From the NCBI RefSeq assembly GCF_000011085.1, contig NC_006396.1, positions 1,488,001 through 1,552,000 of the forward strand: DNA of 64,000 bases. Direction: 5' to 3'. The stretch comes from Haloarcula marismortui ATCC 43049. Lineage in GTDB: Archaea > Halobacteriota > Halobacteria > Halobacteriales > Haloarculaceae. This document shows positions 1 to 8,627 of the stretch, in pieces (positions within the stretch are counted from its first letter, which is position 1; every line of letters begins with the position of its first letter). The notes below the pieces were generated by a model. That model was not told the DNA's origin, ran no database searches, and worked only from the letters and a program-made list of their open reading frames with translations. Made by a program: the position numbers and the translations under genes.

Positions 1-1
1 G

Positions 2-562
2 TCCGCCTACGAGGGCGTCGCCGAGAACTGTCAGGACCAGCTCGAAGCGCTCGGGCTCGAAGACGAGTTCGCGGCCCCCGAGGGCGACTTCCCACGGCTC
101 ACCTACGAAGAGGCGCTCGACAAAATCAACGCCACCGGCGAACTCGACGAGCCGCTGGTGTGGGGCGACGACCTCTCGACGGAGGCCGAGCACGTCCTCG
201 GGCAGGAAGTCGGCGAGCACTATTTCATCACGGACTGGCCCAGCGAGATCAAGCCGTTCTACATCAAGGACCACGACGACGATGAAGAGGTCTCGACCGG
301 CTTCGACATGATGCACCCGTCGATGGAACTGGTCTCAGGCGGCCAGCGTGAGCACCGCTTCGACCACCTCGTCGAAGGATTCGAACAGCAAGGGCTGGAC
401 CCGGAAGCCTTCGAGTACTACACCAAGATGTTCAAGTACGGCATGCCGCCACACGCCGGCTGGGGCCTCGGCGGCGAGCGCCTCATCATGACGATGCTCG
501 GGCTGGAGAACATCCGGGAAGCGGTGTTGTTCCCGCGAGACCGGCAGCGTCTGTCGCCGTAG
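2..562 (+). CDS. aspS: Aspartyl-tRNA synthetase, C-terminal part
   Basis: Charges tRNA with aspartate in the cytoplasm. Only the last 186 codons lie in the window, and the frame is open from base 2. It carries the class II motif 3 region near the end ([15 protein letters not shown]) and the archaeal-type tail [10 protein letters not shown] before TAG. Motif 2 precedes the window, so whether the enzyme is discriminating or also charges tRNA-Asn cannot be judged here. The last 34 bases recur, slightly diverged, 145 bases downstream. Confidence 0.96.
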
Positions 563-895
563 GCGACGACGCGACTGCCGAGCGGGAGGTTGTGAGGCGA
601 GCGGAGCGAGTCTCACAGTGTCGTCGGCTCGCCGTGGCGAGCCGACTGCAGGCGATTCCGTAGGAATCGCCCCGTTCCCGCGAGACCGGCAGCGTCTGAG
701 CCCGTAGGAAGCGAGGTTTTGACCGCAGGGAAGAACCTCGGTAACGTGAGCAGAGCGGGACCGAAGGTCCCGCAGGCAGTCGGGCGGTACCACCGCCCGA
801 CGACGGGGAGAAACGACCCGCGAGCGGCGAAGACCTGAGAGCCAGCGGGACGAGCGTAGTGAGTCCCGCAGGACCGACAGCGACTCTTGCCGTAG
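529..895 (+). repeat. Three copies of the aspS 3' tail
   Basis: Bases 529-562 are the real end of aspS. Bases 674-698 repeat 25 of these bases exactly, and through 707 the copy again reads [10 protein letters not shown] and stop, with the Ser codon AGC instead of TCG. Bases 872-895 hold a third, more decayed copy that reads DRQRLLP and stop. The pattern resembles serial integration or recombination at a gene 3' end that regenerates the reading frame, but no integrase is visible nearby. Confidence 0.8.
591..871. repeat. Cluster of short perfect hairpins
   Basis: This 473-base stretch without a gene (563-1035) is packed with inverted repeats: 623-633/636-646 (11 bp), 651-659/663-671 (9 bp), 755-762/766-773 (8 bp), 779-788/792-801 (10 bp), 845-851/863-869 (7 bp) and 591-596/612-617 (6 bp), with a weaker one at 712-718/734-740. 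Loops are mostly 2-3 bases. They are interleaved with the aspS tail copies. Apart from these repeats I see no gene between 563 and 1035. Confidence 0.8.
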
Positions 896-1035
896 AAATC
901 GAGGGGCTGTCCCCGAGGAAGACCCTCGCCCTGTCTCGCAGTGATTCAACTTTGCCAAGCGTAGGGTATTAAACGCGGACAGCCGCAGGGCTGCACACCG
1001 AGTTAGCACGAGGGCGGGGGCCGACCTGCCCCTGA

Positions 1036-1218
1036 CTATGCGTTTGCCGCCGCCTGCTTCAGAATCTGAGGAGCGACCACAGCTTCGAGGACAGCGATAC
1101 CGAGTGCAACATACCGTATCGTTCCTTCAAGCAGGAGGAACGCGACAGCCGCGACGACCGTGGCGCTGACCAGTGGGATACCGTAGCGAATGGCTGGATT
1201 TTCGAATGGGGAGGGCAT
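1036..1218 (-). CDS. Small two-helix membrane protein
   Basis: A 60-residue protein with two hydrophobic segments, about residues 12-31 and 34-52, and no catalytic motif. It is co-oriented with halorhodopsin and starts 132 bases after that gene ends. An AT-rich TATA-like stretch about 30 bases upstream of the ATG suggests its own promoter. I do not recognise the family. Small membrane proteins sometimes accompany haloarchaeal rhodopsins, so a rhodopsin-accessory role is possible, but this is only context. Confidence 0.6.
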   Translation of the reverse strand: MPSPFENPAIRYGIPLVSATVVAAVAFLLLEGTIRYVALGIAVLEAVVAPQILKQAAANA

Positions 1219-1350
1219 ACAGACTAGTCACTTGGGCAGCATAACTTATCTTTTCTGCATCTGCTACTGTACGGGCAGGGATAGAGAACGGCCAGAATAC
1301 GGCCAAGGATACGCGAGCAGGAGGATACTGCCCACGTCTCGATGCGCTAC

Positions 1351-2181
1351 TCAGTCGTCTGCGGGCGTAGCGCCGCCGGAGCCAATGCCCATCCCGGACC
1401 CTGAGACGGTGCCTTCGTTGGCGGCGACCCAGCGCAGGAGTAGGAAGGCGAAGACGTACTTTGCGAGGATGTCCAGCCCGGAGTAGCCCCACGAGGTGAC
1501 GCCGACGCTCAGGAGGGCAACGCCCTCGGAGCCCAGCGCCCACAGAATCGGGTAGCCGAGCCAGAGCACCACAGTGAGAATCTTGAGCGTCCCGAATATC
1601 TCGCTTGTTCCGGCGGCCTCTGCGTCGGCCGGCCACTGGACGAGCAGGACGTACAGCACTGCGACGAAGAACGCACAGCTGATGCCGTAGAACACCCAGC
1701 GCAGCAGGTGCGAAGAGGTGATGAGCGCGGCGGCGAGGCCGGTCACACACATCCCGATGTCCATCGTGATTGCGGTGAACAGCGACGCAATGTCAGTGTC
1801 AGCCAGCAGGCCCAGCGCCAGGAGAATCATCGGTGTCGAGAACGTCCACGTCAGGTAGCGGCCCCACGGTGATAGGACCTCCTGTCCGGCGAGGGCGTGG
1901 CCCGGCGGCATCTGCAGAAACCCGACTGTCAGCCCGGAGGCTAGACCGGCATAGCTGGAAATCGAGACCAGCGGCACCAGCATCGTCGCGACCCAGATGA
2001 GTTTCGCGCGGGGCGACTCGAGGTCTCGACCCATCGCGACGAACAGGAGGATGACGACGCCCGCCAGCGCGATGTTCACCCAGATCGATGAATTCAGGAG
2101 GAAATTCGACTGTATCTCCTGTAACACGTCTGACTGTGTCGCCTGAAGCACTGTCGTTGCAGTGGTACTGGCAGCTGTCAT
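1351..2181 (-). CDS. hop: Halorhodopsin, light-driven chloride pump
   Basis: A seven-helix retinal protein of the cytoplasmic membrane that pumps chloride inward in light. Counted from the ATG at 2181 it has 276 residues. The pump-type motif places Thr111 and Ser115 where proton pumps carry Asp85 and Thr89, and Ala122 where they carry Asp96, which identifies a halide pump. Arg108 and Asp237 are kept, and Lys241 in the last helix is the Schiff-base lysine. A GTG two codons upstream (2187) is an alternative start, but a TATA box about 27 bases upstream of 2181 favours the ATG and a leaderless message. The Gly/Ser-rich C-terminus is disordered. Confidence 0.95.
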   Translation of the reverse strand: MTAASTTATTVLQATQSDVLQEIQSNFLLNSSIWVNIALAGVVILLFVAMGRDLESPRAKLIWVATMLVPLVSISSYAGLASGLTVGFLQMPPGHALAGQEVLSPWGRYLTWTFSTPMILLALGLLADTDIASLFTAITMDIGMCVTGLAAALITSSHLLRWVFYGISCAFFVAVLYVLLVQWPADAEAAGTSEIFGTLKILTVVLWLGYPILWALGSEGVALLSVGVTSWGYSGLDILAKYVFAFLLLRWVAANEGTVSGSGMGIGSGGATPADD

Positions 2182-2202
2182 GTACACTAATTACGAAGAG
2201 AA

Positions 2203-2234
2203 CACTTAAAGACGCGTACCCAAACGGTATCGGT
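2203..2234 (-). promoter_or_regulatory. hop promoter with Bat-like upstream element
   Basis: Read on the minus strand, ACCGATACCGTTTGG (2234-2220) fits, as I remember it, the 15-base upstream activator of bop promoters in its conserved ends: ACC, then seven bases, then TTnGG. It is followed by a TATA-like CTTTAAG (about 2211-2205). The ATG at 2181 lies about 27 bases beyond the TATA box, so the element is centred near -46, close to the usual Bat position. The consensus is from memory. Confidence 0.6.
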
Positions 2235-2349
2235 ATCCGCTGTTAGATTCGGGTTTCGGAAGGACAAGACCAGTCCCGGACACGAGGTGGAATTACTGTG
2301 TTAAACTGTCTCATACTATGCCTATCCACTCGCGTCAGCGGCGGGCGGC

Positions 2350-3111
2350 TCACTCCGGGAACAGCTCTTCTTCACGCTCGATGGCTTCGATGCGCGCAAT
2401 TTCGGCGTCGGTCAGTTCCAGGTCGGCAGCGGCGAGGTTGGCTTCGAGGTGGGACTGTGAGGACGCCTTTGGAATCGTGACGACGTTCTCGTAGCTGGTC
2501 ACCCAGGCGATGCTGACGGCGGCCGGCGTCGTCTCGTGCTGGGCAGCGATGTTGAGGATGGTCGGTTCCTCGAACACGCGACCGCCGGCCAGTGGTGCGT
2601 ACGCGACCAGTGGGTAGTCGTGTTTCTGTGCGTCAGTGAGCAGTGATTCGCGCCAGAACAGCGGATGGAACTCGACCTGATGTGCAGCAATCTTATCGAG
2701 GAACTCGCGCGCGACAACCAACTGGTCCGGGTCGAAGTTCGAGAGCCCAACGTGCGCTGTCAGTCCCGCCTCGCGCACAGCCTCGACAGCGGGCAGGGTC
2801 GTTTCGGGGTCGTAGTCGCCACGTGGACGGTGGACGTACAGCAGGTCGACGGCGTCGAGGCCGAGCCGGTCGAGGCTCGCTTCCGTCGCTGGGCGGACAG
2901 CAGTTGCTTCAAGCGCGTCAATCCAGAGCTTCGTCGCGACAGTCAGATCGGCCCGGTCGGTGTCGGCGGCGGCGATGCCCGCGCCCACAGTGCTCTCGTT
3001 GTCGTAGATTTGAGCGGTATCGAGGTGGCGGTAGCCACAGTCAATGGCTGTCCGAACAACGGCTTCGTCCTCGATACCCATCGTACCGAGTCCGACCGGT
3101 GGAAGGTCCAT
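2350..3111 (-). CDS. Aldo/keto reductase
   Basis: A 253-residue cytoplasmic NAD(P)H-dependent oxidoreductase of the TIM-barrel AKR superfamily. The catalytic tetrad is visible as Asp31 and Tyr36 (DTAQIYDN), Lys61 (ATKLW) and His94 (YVHRP). The cofactor region IPKASSQSHLEAN near the C-terminus is also present. The substrate cannot be predicted; haloarchaeal members of this 2,5-diketo-gluconate reductase-like group are mostly uncharacterised. The gene lies upstream of hop on the same strand, but hop has its own promoter. Confidence 0.93.
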   Translation of the reverse strand: MDLPPVGLGTMGIEDEAVVRTAIDCGYRHLDTAQIYDNESTVGAGIAAADTDRADLTVATKLWIDALEATAVRPATEASLDRLGLDAVDLLYVHRPRGDYDPETTLPAVEAVREAGLTAHVGLSNFDPDQLVVAREFLDKIAAHQVEFHPLFWRESLLTDAQKHDYPLVAYAPLAGGRVFEEPTILNIAAQHETTPAAVSIAWVTSYENVVTIPKASSQSHLEANLAAADLELTDAEIARIEAIEREEELFPE

Positions 3112-3186
3112 GCATTCCAGTTGAACGCTGTGGTAAAAAACAGCCCGTCTCCACTAGTCCGTATCCCCCCAGATACGGGCTCTTCG

Positions 3187-3594
3187 TTAGAAGTCGGTCC
3201 GCTGTGTGACTGCCTGAGCGTGATCAGCCCACTTTTCGACGGTGGGCGACCCCCAGTACTTCACTGCGCCGCTTCGCTCGTCGTAGTCGATGAGTCCAAT
3301 CCGGTGAAGCACTGGCAAGTGCTCCTCTTCGAGCTGTGTTCGGATAGTCGAGGGCGACGTGTCTGTTGCATCGACCGTGCTCGTGCCCTCCTGCTCCGAT
3401 ATTGCCGATGCTAGCACCGCAACGTTAGCGGTCGTCTGGTCACCGCTCGCGAAGTAGTGACAGACGGCACGACGCCGCCAGTCAGCCAAGACCTCAAACA
3501 CATCATCTACATCCGCTGTAGACAGCGACCTGTCCGCCGGCGTCATCCCACTCCACTGGTCACTTCGTGGCCCAGCATTCCTTTGGTTGCTCAT
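3187..3594 (-). CDS. Winged-helix protein, DUF7344-like
   Basis: A 135-residue soluble acidic protein. The N-terminal 20 residues look disordered. The rest fits the haloarchaeal ArsR-like winged-helix family known as DUF7344: 'VFEVLADWRRRAVCHYF' at residues 33-49, then a recognition-helix region ending in HLPVLHRIGLIDYDE, and a wing. It is likely a DNA-binding regulator of unknown target. It sits 110 bases upstream, in transcription terms downstream, of the large HTH_10 regulator on the same strand, which may reflect a shared signalling task. Confidence 0.75.
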   Translation of the reverse strand: MSNQRNAGPRSDQWSGMTPADRSLSTADVDDVFEVLADWRRRAVCHYFASGDQTTANVAVLASAISEQEGTSTVDATDTSPSTIRTQLEEEHLPVLHRIGLIDYDERSGAVKYWGSPTVEKWADHAQAVTQRTDF

Positions 3595-3704
3595 TTGTGC
3601 GCATTAAATTAGCTACTGCCAGAATCATCAACCACACGCCTAGATTACTAGGTAATGACCAAGAAGCGTATGTGAATTACTTACCAGTATAATTGTACTC
3701 ACTA

Positions 3705-6467
3705 CTAGCCATCAAAAATAGCGTCAATGAGGTTCCGTTCTGCTCGCCGGAGATGCTGGAGGAGTGTCGATGAAGCGATATCGAGCGTGGCCGCAAGTTG
3801 CTCAGCGCTCGTGTCTCGTGGCCAGGCGTAGTACCCGGCCAGAAATGCCGTGCGAAGGACTTCTTGCTGGCGATCAGTCAAGTGGTCACGCGGGTCCGAT
3901 TCAGCGTTGAGTATGTCGTTTGGCTGTTTACACTCTTGTTTTGCCGTCAGCGCAAAATCAGGTGTACAGACAGCGAGCGCCTCCTGTATCGTGCGAGAAT
4001 CAGCGCCCAGTGGTGCCTCGACAGTTATCGAAAGCGTCCCACCCTCTGCGACCAGCGTTCGGCGGCGAGCGCCGACATCAAGCAGGAGCGACTGGATGGT
4101 TTCCGTCACCTGCAGTTCGAGAATACCACCGTCGTCATCTGTGCGAACAACCCGCGAGTCGAGAATGTCCTCGTGAGAGCGAAGTTGCTCTGAGACTGCA
4201 TCAGCCGGCCCCCCATCGACAGAAAGGTACAGGAGGTGGGTCGGGTCGATATCGACGGACCCGACAGCCTCGATTCGGCACCCGTATGCGTTCGCTACCG
4301 AAATGAGGGGCGTATCAGCGTTTCGCGATTCGAATGTCAGTTCGAGGATCCTGTCGTGGGAGAGCAGCCGCCGGTTCTGAACAGCCATAAACGCGAAGCC
4401 GAGCATCTCGCCGAGGACGGCGAAACTCTCTGCGACACGTGCCGTGAATCCATCCTGCTGGTCGGTACACACGTACAAGACTCCGTGGACGATGTCGCCA
4501 TGAACGATTGGAATCGCCGCAATAGAGCGGGTTCCCCGGTCACCCTCGGTATCTTCCCACGACGTGGATTCGGTCCCGCTTTCGACGGTCGTCGTCTGAA
4601 TCGTTCCCGTCCGAAGCGCCGTTTCACCCGGACCAGGGTCGGTCTGATCGGCACTGGTAATGCTATCGAGACACTCCTCGTCGTCGCCGGCGACCGCCTG
4701 TGGAGTGAGATTGCCGTTGCCTCCAGATCGCTCACCGATCCAGGCCAGATCCCACAGCTCAGACTCGACAATCCGGTCACACACTGTCTCGGCGAGTTCG
4801 TCCTGAGTCGTTGTCGTTCCCAGCGCACGGATGAGATCCTGAACCAGAACGTTAACTCGGTCAAGCGTTACCAGCTCGTCACGCTGTCGTTCGATTGCGT
4901 TCTGACGTTTCCGCTCTTGGGTGATATCTTGGTGAATTCCGACAGCCCGGATCGCCTCGCCGTCGTCGTTCCACTCAAATACCTTGCCGAGGTCACGAAT
5001 CCATCGCCAGTCCCCGTCTTTCGTCCGCATTCTGAATTCACACTGGTACAGCTCGGTTTCGCCAGTCTTCAGCTTCTCGAGCGCCTGTTCCGCTCGGTCG
5101 AGGTCGTCTGGATGGACGAGATCGGCCCACGACTCGTAGTGTGGCTCCAGTTCATCCTTGCTGTAGCCGAGCATTCCGGTCCAGCGCTCATCGAAGGTGA
5201 CCTCGTTCGTTTTCGGGTTCCAGTCCCAGACGCCGAGTTCGGCACCCTTGAGCGCAAAGTTAAATCGCTCCATCATCTCCTGATACTCTCGCTCACGGCG
5301 CTTTCGCTCCGTAACGTCTCGGGCGACGCCGATGACTCCGTTGTAGTTGCCGGCTTCGTCGTGAGTCAACGTGTGGTTGAACGAGAGTTCTCGCTCGGCG
5401 CCATCCTTTCGTCGAAATGTCAGGTCGACGGTCGTGCTCTCCTGGTCAGGTGCTTCGAGTAACTCTTCGACGGCCGCCTGTCCCTTCGGGAATTCACCGG
5501 GTGCGAGGACTTCCAAAATGTGTGTCCCGCACAGTTTGCCCGGCTCGTACCCGAGAGTCGCCGCGAACGAATCGTTACAGAAGTCGATGACACCACGTTC
5601 ATCGATCGTGTAGAGCCCGTCCTGTGCCCGTTCGACGAGGAGATCAAGGAGCGCCGTGCAAGCGTCACGCCGAGCGGTCTCGGTGATGTCTCGTAGCAGA
5701 ACGAGCGTGAGCCCACCCGTGGCGTCCGGCAGTTCGTACCCGTGCCGGAGGAGATACTGGTCGTGGTCCGTGCCGGAGACCCCGAGGGCAACCGGCTCGG
5801 TCGGGGAATCCCGGAGCCGCTGTAGCTGCCGACGGCCGCTGGGCGTGTCGGGCAGTGCCCTATCCATGGCGTCGTAGAAGTCCTCGACCCGGCAGGTCTC
5901 GTCGAGGCCGGAGACAAATGCCGACACCGCTTCGCTTGACCACTGTACTGTCCCATCATCCGCCAGCAGAACAGCGATTTCGTTCGCTTCAGCACGCGAT
6001 TCAATTCCGGACACTGCATCCCGCAGCGCGGACTCGGTCCGGTCGACTGGGGCTGAGACGACGCTAACGATCTTCTCCGCCAGCAGCAGCGGCTGTCCGT
6101 CCGCCTGTTTCGTGACGACCGTCTCCGCGTCGTCGAAGACAGGCGCAACGCTGTCCGACGCAGTGGCGTCGGTGTAGAGGACGACCGGGTAGCGGTCGTT
6201 CGACACCAGTGCAGCCGGGATATCACCCAGCCCAGTCGGGTCGAGGACGAGACAGGAGACATCCGTCGATGCGGCGGCTTCGAGCGCGGCATCTGTCGTT
6301 GCCACGCTCGTCACCGTTATTTCGGTGTGGTGGTCCGTCAGCCTCTCGTGTATCTGCTTTCGTGCCGTCGCGTCGGAATCGAGATACACGACTTCGATTT
6401 CCCGGTTGGCAGCGCCGGTCTGTCTCGCTCCCGCAAACGCGATGTCGTCGAGGTCGTTTCTAATCAT
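3705..6467 (-). CDS. PAS/GAF sensor regulator with HTH_10 (Bat-like)
   Basis: A 920-residue one-component regulator of the bacterio-opsin-activator type. In order: a receiver-like domain (about 10-145), a degenerate PAS (150-270), PAS (290-405), a PAS with PAC segment (415-530), GAF (545-705), the Bat-associated domain (710-850) and a C-terminal HTH_10 (about 860-918, DRQQEVLRTAFLAGYYAWPRD). The frame is open upstream to 6632, but the ATG at 6467 begins the recognisable receiver fold and has a purine-rich site. Ligands for PAS and GAF are not predictable. Proximity to hop, with its Bat-like element, makes hop a candidate target, but no experiment is implied. Confidence 0.88.
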   Translation of the reverse strand: MIRNDLDDIAFAGARQTGAANREIEVVYLDSDATARKQIHERLTDHHTEITVTSVATTDAALEAAASTDVSCLVLDPTGLGDIPAALVSNDRYPVVLYTDATASDSVAPVFDDAETVVTKQADGQPLLLAEKIVSVVSAPVDRTESALRDAVSGIESRAEANEIAVLLADDGTVQWSSEAVSAFVSGLDETCRVEDFYDAMDRALPDTPSGRRQLQRLRDSPTEPVALGVSGTDHDQYLLRHGYELPDATGGLTLVLLRDITETARRDACTALLDLLVERAQDGLYTIDERGVIDFCNDSFAATLGYEPGKLCGTHILEVLAPGEFPKGQAAVEELLEAPDQESTTVDLTFRRKDGAERELSFNHTLTHDEAGNYNGVIGVARDVTERKRREREYQEMMERFNFALKGAELGVWDWNPKTNEVTFDERWTGMLGYSKDELEPHYESWADLVHPDDLDRAEQALEKLKTGETELYQCEFRMRTKDGDWRWIRDLGKVFEWNDDGEAIRAVGIHQDITQERKRQNAIERQRDELVTLDRVNVLVQDLIRALGTTTTQDELAETVCDRIVESELWDLAWIGERSGGNGNLTPQAVAGDDEECLDSITSADQTDPGPGETALRTGTIQTTTVESGTESTSWEDTEGDRGTRSIAAIPIVHGDIVHGVLYVCTDQQDGFTARVAESFAVLGEMLGFAFMAVQNRRLLSHDRILELTFESRNADTPLISVANAYGCRIEAVGSVDIDPTHLLYLSVDGGPADAVSEQLRSHEDILDSRVVRTDDDGGILELQVTETIQSLLLDVGARRRTLVAEGGTLSITVEAPLGADSRTIQEALAVCTPDFALTAKQECKQPNDILNAESDPRDHLTDRQQEVLRTAFLAGYYAWPRDTSAEQLAATLDIASSTLLQHLRRAERNLIDAIFDG

Positions 6468-6640
6468 CACCCTGGTATGCTGTTCAATCACGTTACTGCG
6501 GCGTAATAACTGTTCTGCGGCGACAGTGGTTGCCAGACAGCGAACGCACACGTTCAACGACCACAGTGGCGAAACGTTGCGGATGGCACACGGCTTCTCT
6601 CGGAGCCTCCTGGCCATCGAATCCGGTGACACACCCGGCG

Positions 6641-7267
6641 TCAGTCGACAACGAACAGCCGCTCCCGAAGGGTCTCGGCAACATCAGTGAGGTGGGCCTG
6701 TCCGAACGCCGCGACCAGAAGCGCCCCGAGCGAATTGAACATCGTATCCCGGACCGTATCATCAAGGCCGTGTTGCGCCAGCGGCATCGTGACACCCGTT
6801 TCGGTGGCAACGATATCGAGCGCGAACTCGAACAGTTCCCAGATCACGCCAAAGGAGAGCACCACGACGAAGATGTACACGAAAAAGACGCGTCTGGGGA
6901 TGTGAATCGCGTCGTTGTGGAGGTCGATGGTCCGGGCTGTCGTATATCCGAACGCGGCAATGAGTGAGGCTGACATCGCGTGGGTGAGGTGGTCCCACCA
7001 ACCGATCTGCCCGTAGAGCCCGGCTGAACCGAGCGTATGGAGGAACACCGCGGTCGTGATCCAGAGGGCGAGCCACGGGTCAAGCGCGAGATTGTAGTTT
7101 CGCCGCATCATCGCGGGGAGGAACGTGACGAGCAGACCGATACCGCCGTTCGTGATCGGCTTTGGCTGACCGGCGAGGATGCCGTAGCCGACCAGTCCAA
7201 GCAAGACGAGTTGCATCGCGCGGGTGGTCCGTCGCTGGTTCCGCATCGACGGTCGGGGCAGCCTCAT
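6641..7267 (-). CDS. YjdF/DUF2238-like membrane protein
   Basis: A 208-residue integral membrane protein with about five helices and the conserved signature WWDHLTHAMSASLIAAFGY followed by WELFEFALD, typical of the YjdF (DUF2238) family of unknown function. The ATG at 7267 overlaps the stop of the upstream gene as ATGA, so the two are translationally coupled. The in-frame extension to 7438 is Arg-rich and lies inside the neighbouring gene, so I exclude it. Confidence 0.8.
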   Translation of the reverse strand: MRLPRPSMRNQRRTTRAMQLVLLGLVGYGILAGQPKPITNGGIGLLVTFLPAMMRRNYNLALDPWLALWITTAVFLHTLGSAGLYGQIGWWDHLTHAMSASLIAAFGYTTARTIDLHNDAIHIPRRVFFVYIFVVVLSFGVIWELFEFALDIVATETGVTMPLAQHGLDDTVRDTMFNSLGALLVAAFGQAHLTDVAETLRERLFVVD

Positions 7268-7905
7268 CGCTGCACCATCCGTCGGATACCACGCCAGAGA
7301 CGGCGGTCCCGCCGTCTGAAGTAGCCATCGAACAGCACACCCGCGGCGAGTCCGGCAAGGGTGACGTACAGCCACTCGGTCATCAGCGCCTCGTTGGTCG
7401 TGAGATACGACGTCCCGAGAAACCGGTCGGCGTTCCACCGGAAGACCGTCCAGACCGCCACCGCGGCAAGCGTCGTCAGGACGACGAGCCCGATGGCGAA
7501 CCAGTGCGTGAGCGCGAGATCGGTAAACATGTGAAGCTCAACGATGACGAGCAGGGCCAGTGCAGCAAGTGAGAGGTAGCTGGCGAAGGTTCCGACAGTG
7601 CCGCCGACGAGCCCGCGGGCTAAGATTGGGAGCAACGCGAGAACGAGCAACTCCCAGGGGAGCATCACGCGCCACTCGCGGAACGCCACCGGCGGGACGA
7701 GGACGACGAAGCCGACGACACTGACGAACAGTATCCACCGGTAATCAGCTTCGAAGACGCTTTCGACGAACACGGCCGTGAGAATCGCAACAAGCGCCCA
7801 CGCGATGACTGCGTTGGTTCGCCCGTCACGAAAGAGCTTCTTGAACGAGTCCTCGAGGCCGATAGTCCCGGGACGACTGTCGGAACGGCCGGACCCATCG
7901 CTCAT
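7264..7905 (-). CDS. Multi-pass membrane protein, unknown
   Basis: A 213-residue hydrophobic protein with a short polar N-terminus (about 30 residues), about six transmembrane helices and a basic Arg-rich C-terminus that should face the cytoplasm. It is coupled by ATGA to the YjdF-like gene, so the pair probably works together in the membrane. I do not recognise the family. The ATG at 7905 fits the start of the hydrophobic protein; the open frame further upstream overlaps the divergent gene and is low-complexity. Confidence 0.75.
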   Translation of the reverse strand: MSDGSGRSDSRPGTIGLEDSFKKLFRDGRTNAVIAWALVAILTAVFVESVFEADYRWILFVSVVGFVVLVPPVAFREWRVMLPWELLVLALLPILARGLVGGTVGTFASYLSLAALALLVIVELHMFTDLALTHWFAIGLVVLTTLAAVAVWTVFRWNADRFLGTSYLTTNEALMTEWLYVTLAGLAAGVLFDGYFRRRDRRLWRGIRRMVQR

Positions 7906-7980
7906 TGCAGTGAACTGTGGTACGACAGCGAATAAACCCAGCGACGTGTTTATACCGGCTACAGCCCCTTCTACAGGTAT

Positions 7981-8583
7981 ATGATGCTGCCGACGCATGC
8001 GATAGCGGGGCTCGCCATTGCGACACCGCTGCTCGTCCTTGCGCCAGACCACGCCGCTGTAGCGCTCGCTGGCGGCCTCGTCGGTGGCGTTCTTCCCGAC
8101 CTCGACCTGTACTCGGGCCATCGGCGCACGCTGCATTACCCCAGCGGGTACACACTCGCGGTTGTCCCGGCTGCTGGGTTCGCCGCCATCCTCCAGACAC
8201 CGCTGCTCATTGCGCTCACCTTCGTTCTGATGGGCGCTGCACTCCACTGCCGGATGGACCGGTACGGCGGCGGCCTCGAACTCCGTCCGTGGGAGGCCAC
8301 ATCCGAACGTGCCGTGTACGACCACGTTCGTGGGCGGTGGCGGCCGCCGAAGCGATGGATACAGTACGACGGTGCGCCCGCCGACGTGGGACTGATGGTA
8401 CTTGCAGGTGCACCACTATTCGTCGTGCTTGACGGGCCGTTCCGGTGGGTCGTCGCCGCAGCCCTCCTCACTGGCGCGACCTACGGGCTCCTGCGTCGTC
8501 GACTGGCAGCCCTGGCCCCGGTCGTGTTCGGGAACGTTCCCGACTCGATTGCAGCCCACGTTCCGGACCGCTACCGGCAGTAA
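7981..8583 (+). CDS. DUF457-like membrane metal-dependent hydrolase
   Basis: A 200-residue membrane protein with about four to five helices. The N-terminus LPTHAIAGLAI, followed by GGLVGGVLPDLDLYSGHRR and LHYP, matches the YdjM/DUF457 family of predicted membrane-bound metal-dependent hydrolases, in which the early His, the Asp pair and the later His residues form the supposed metal site. The start may be ATG 7981 or the adjacent ATG 7984. It is divergent from the membrane pair at 7264-7905. The true substrate is unknown. Confidence 0.8.
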   Translation: MMLPTHAIAGLAIATPLLVLAPDHAAVALAGGLVGGVLPDLDLYSGHRRTLHYPSGYTLAVVPAAGFAAILQTPLLIALTFVLMGAALHCRMDRYGGGLELRPWEATSERAVYDHVRGRWRPPKRWIQYDGAPADVGLMVLAGAPLFVVLDGPFRWVVAAALLTGATYGLLRRRLAALAPVVFGNVPDSIAAHVPDRYRQ

Positions 8584-8627
8584 CGCTTGGCTGCCGCGAC
8601 GCTTTCGCTATTTCACTGCTGCTCTCG

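Noticed and set aside
335..1009. A 224-codon minus-strand frame overlapping the end of aspS
   Set aside because: It runs through the aspS coding strand and the hairpin cluster, is Arg-rich and low in typical acidic composition, and has no recognisable domain.
4236..5462. A 408-codon plus-strand frame opposite the first HTH_10 regulator
   Set aside because: The opposite frame is a clear PAS/GAF protein; the plus-strand product is an antisense shadow typical of GC-rich DNA.
7906..8325. N-terminal extension of the membrane protein at 7264-7905
   Set aside because: It overlaps the divergent DUF457-like gene, lacks hydrophobic character, and the ATG at 7905 begins a good membrane protein.
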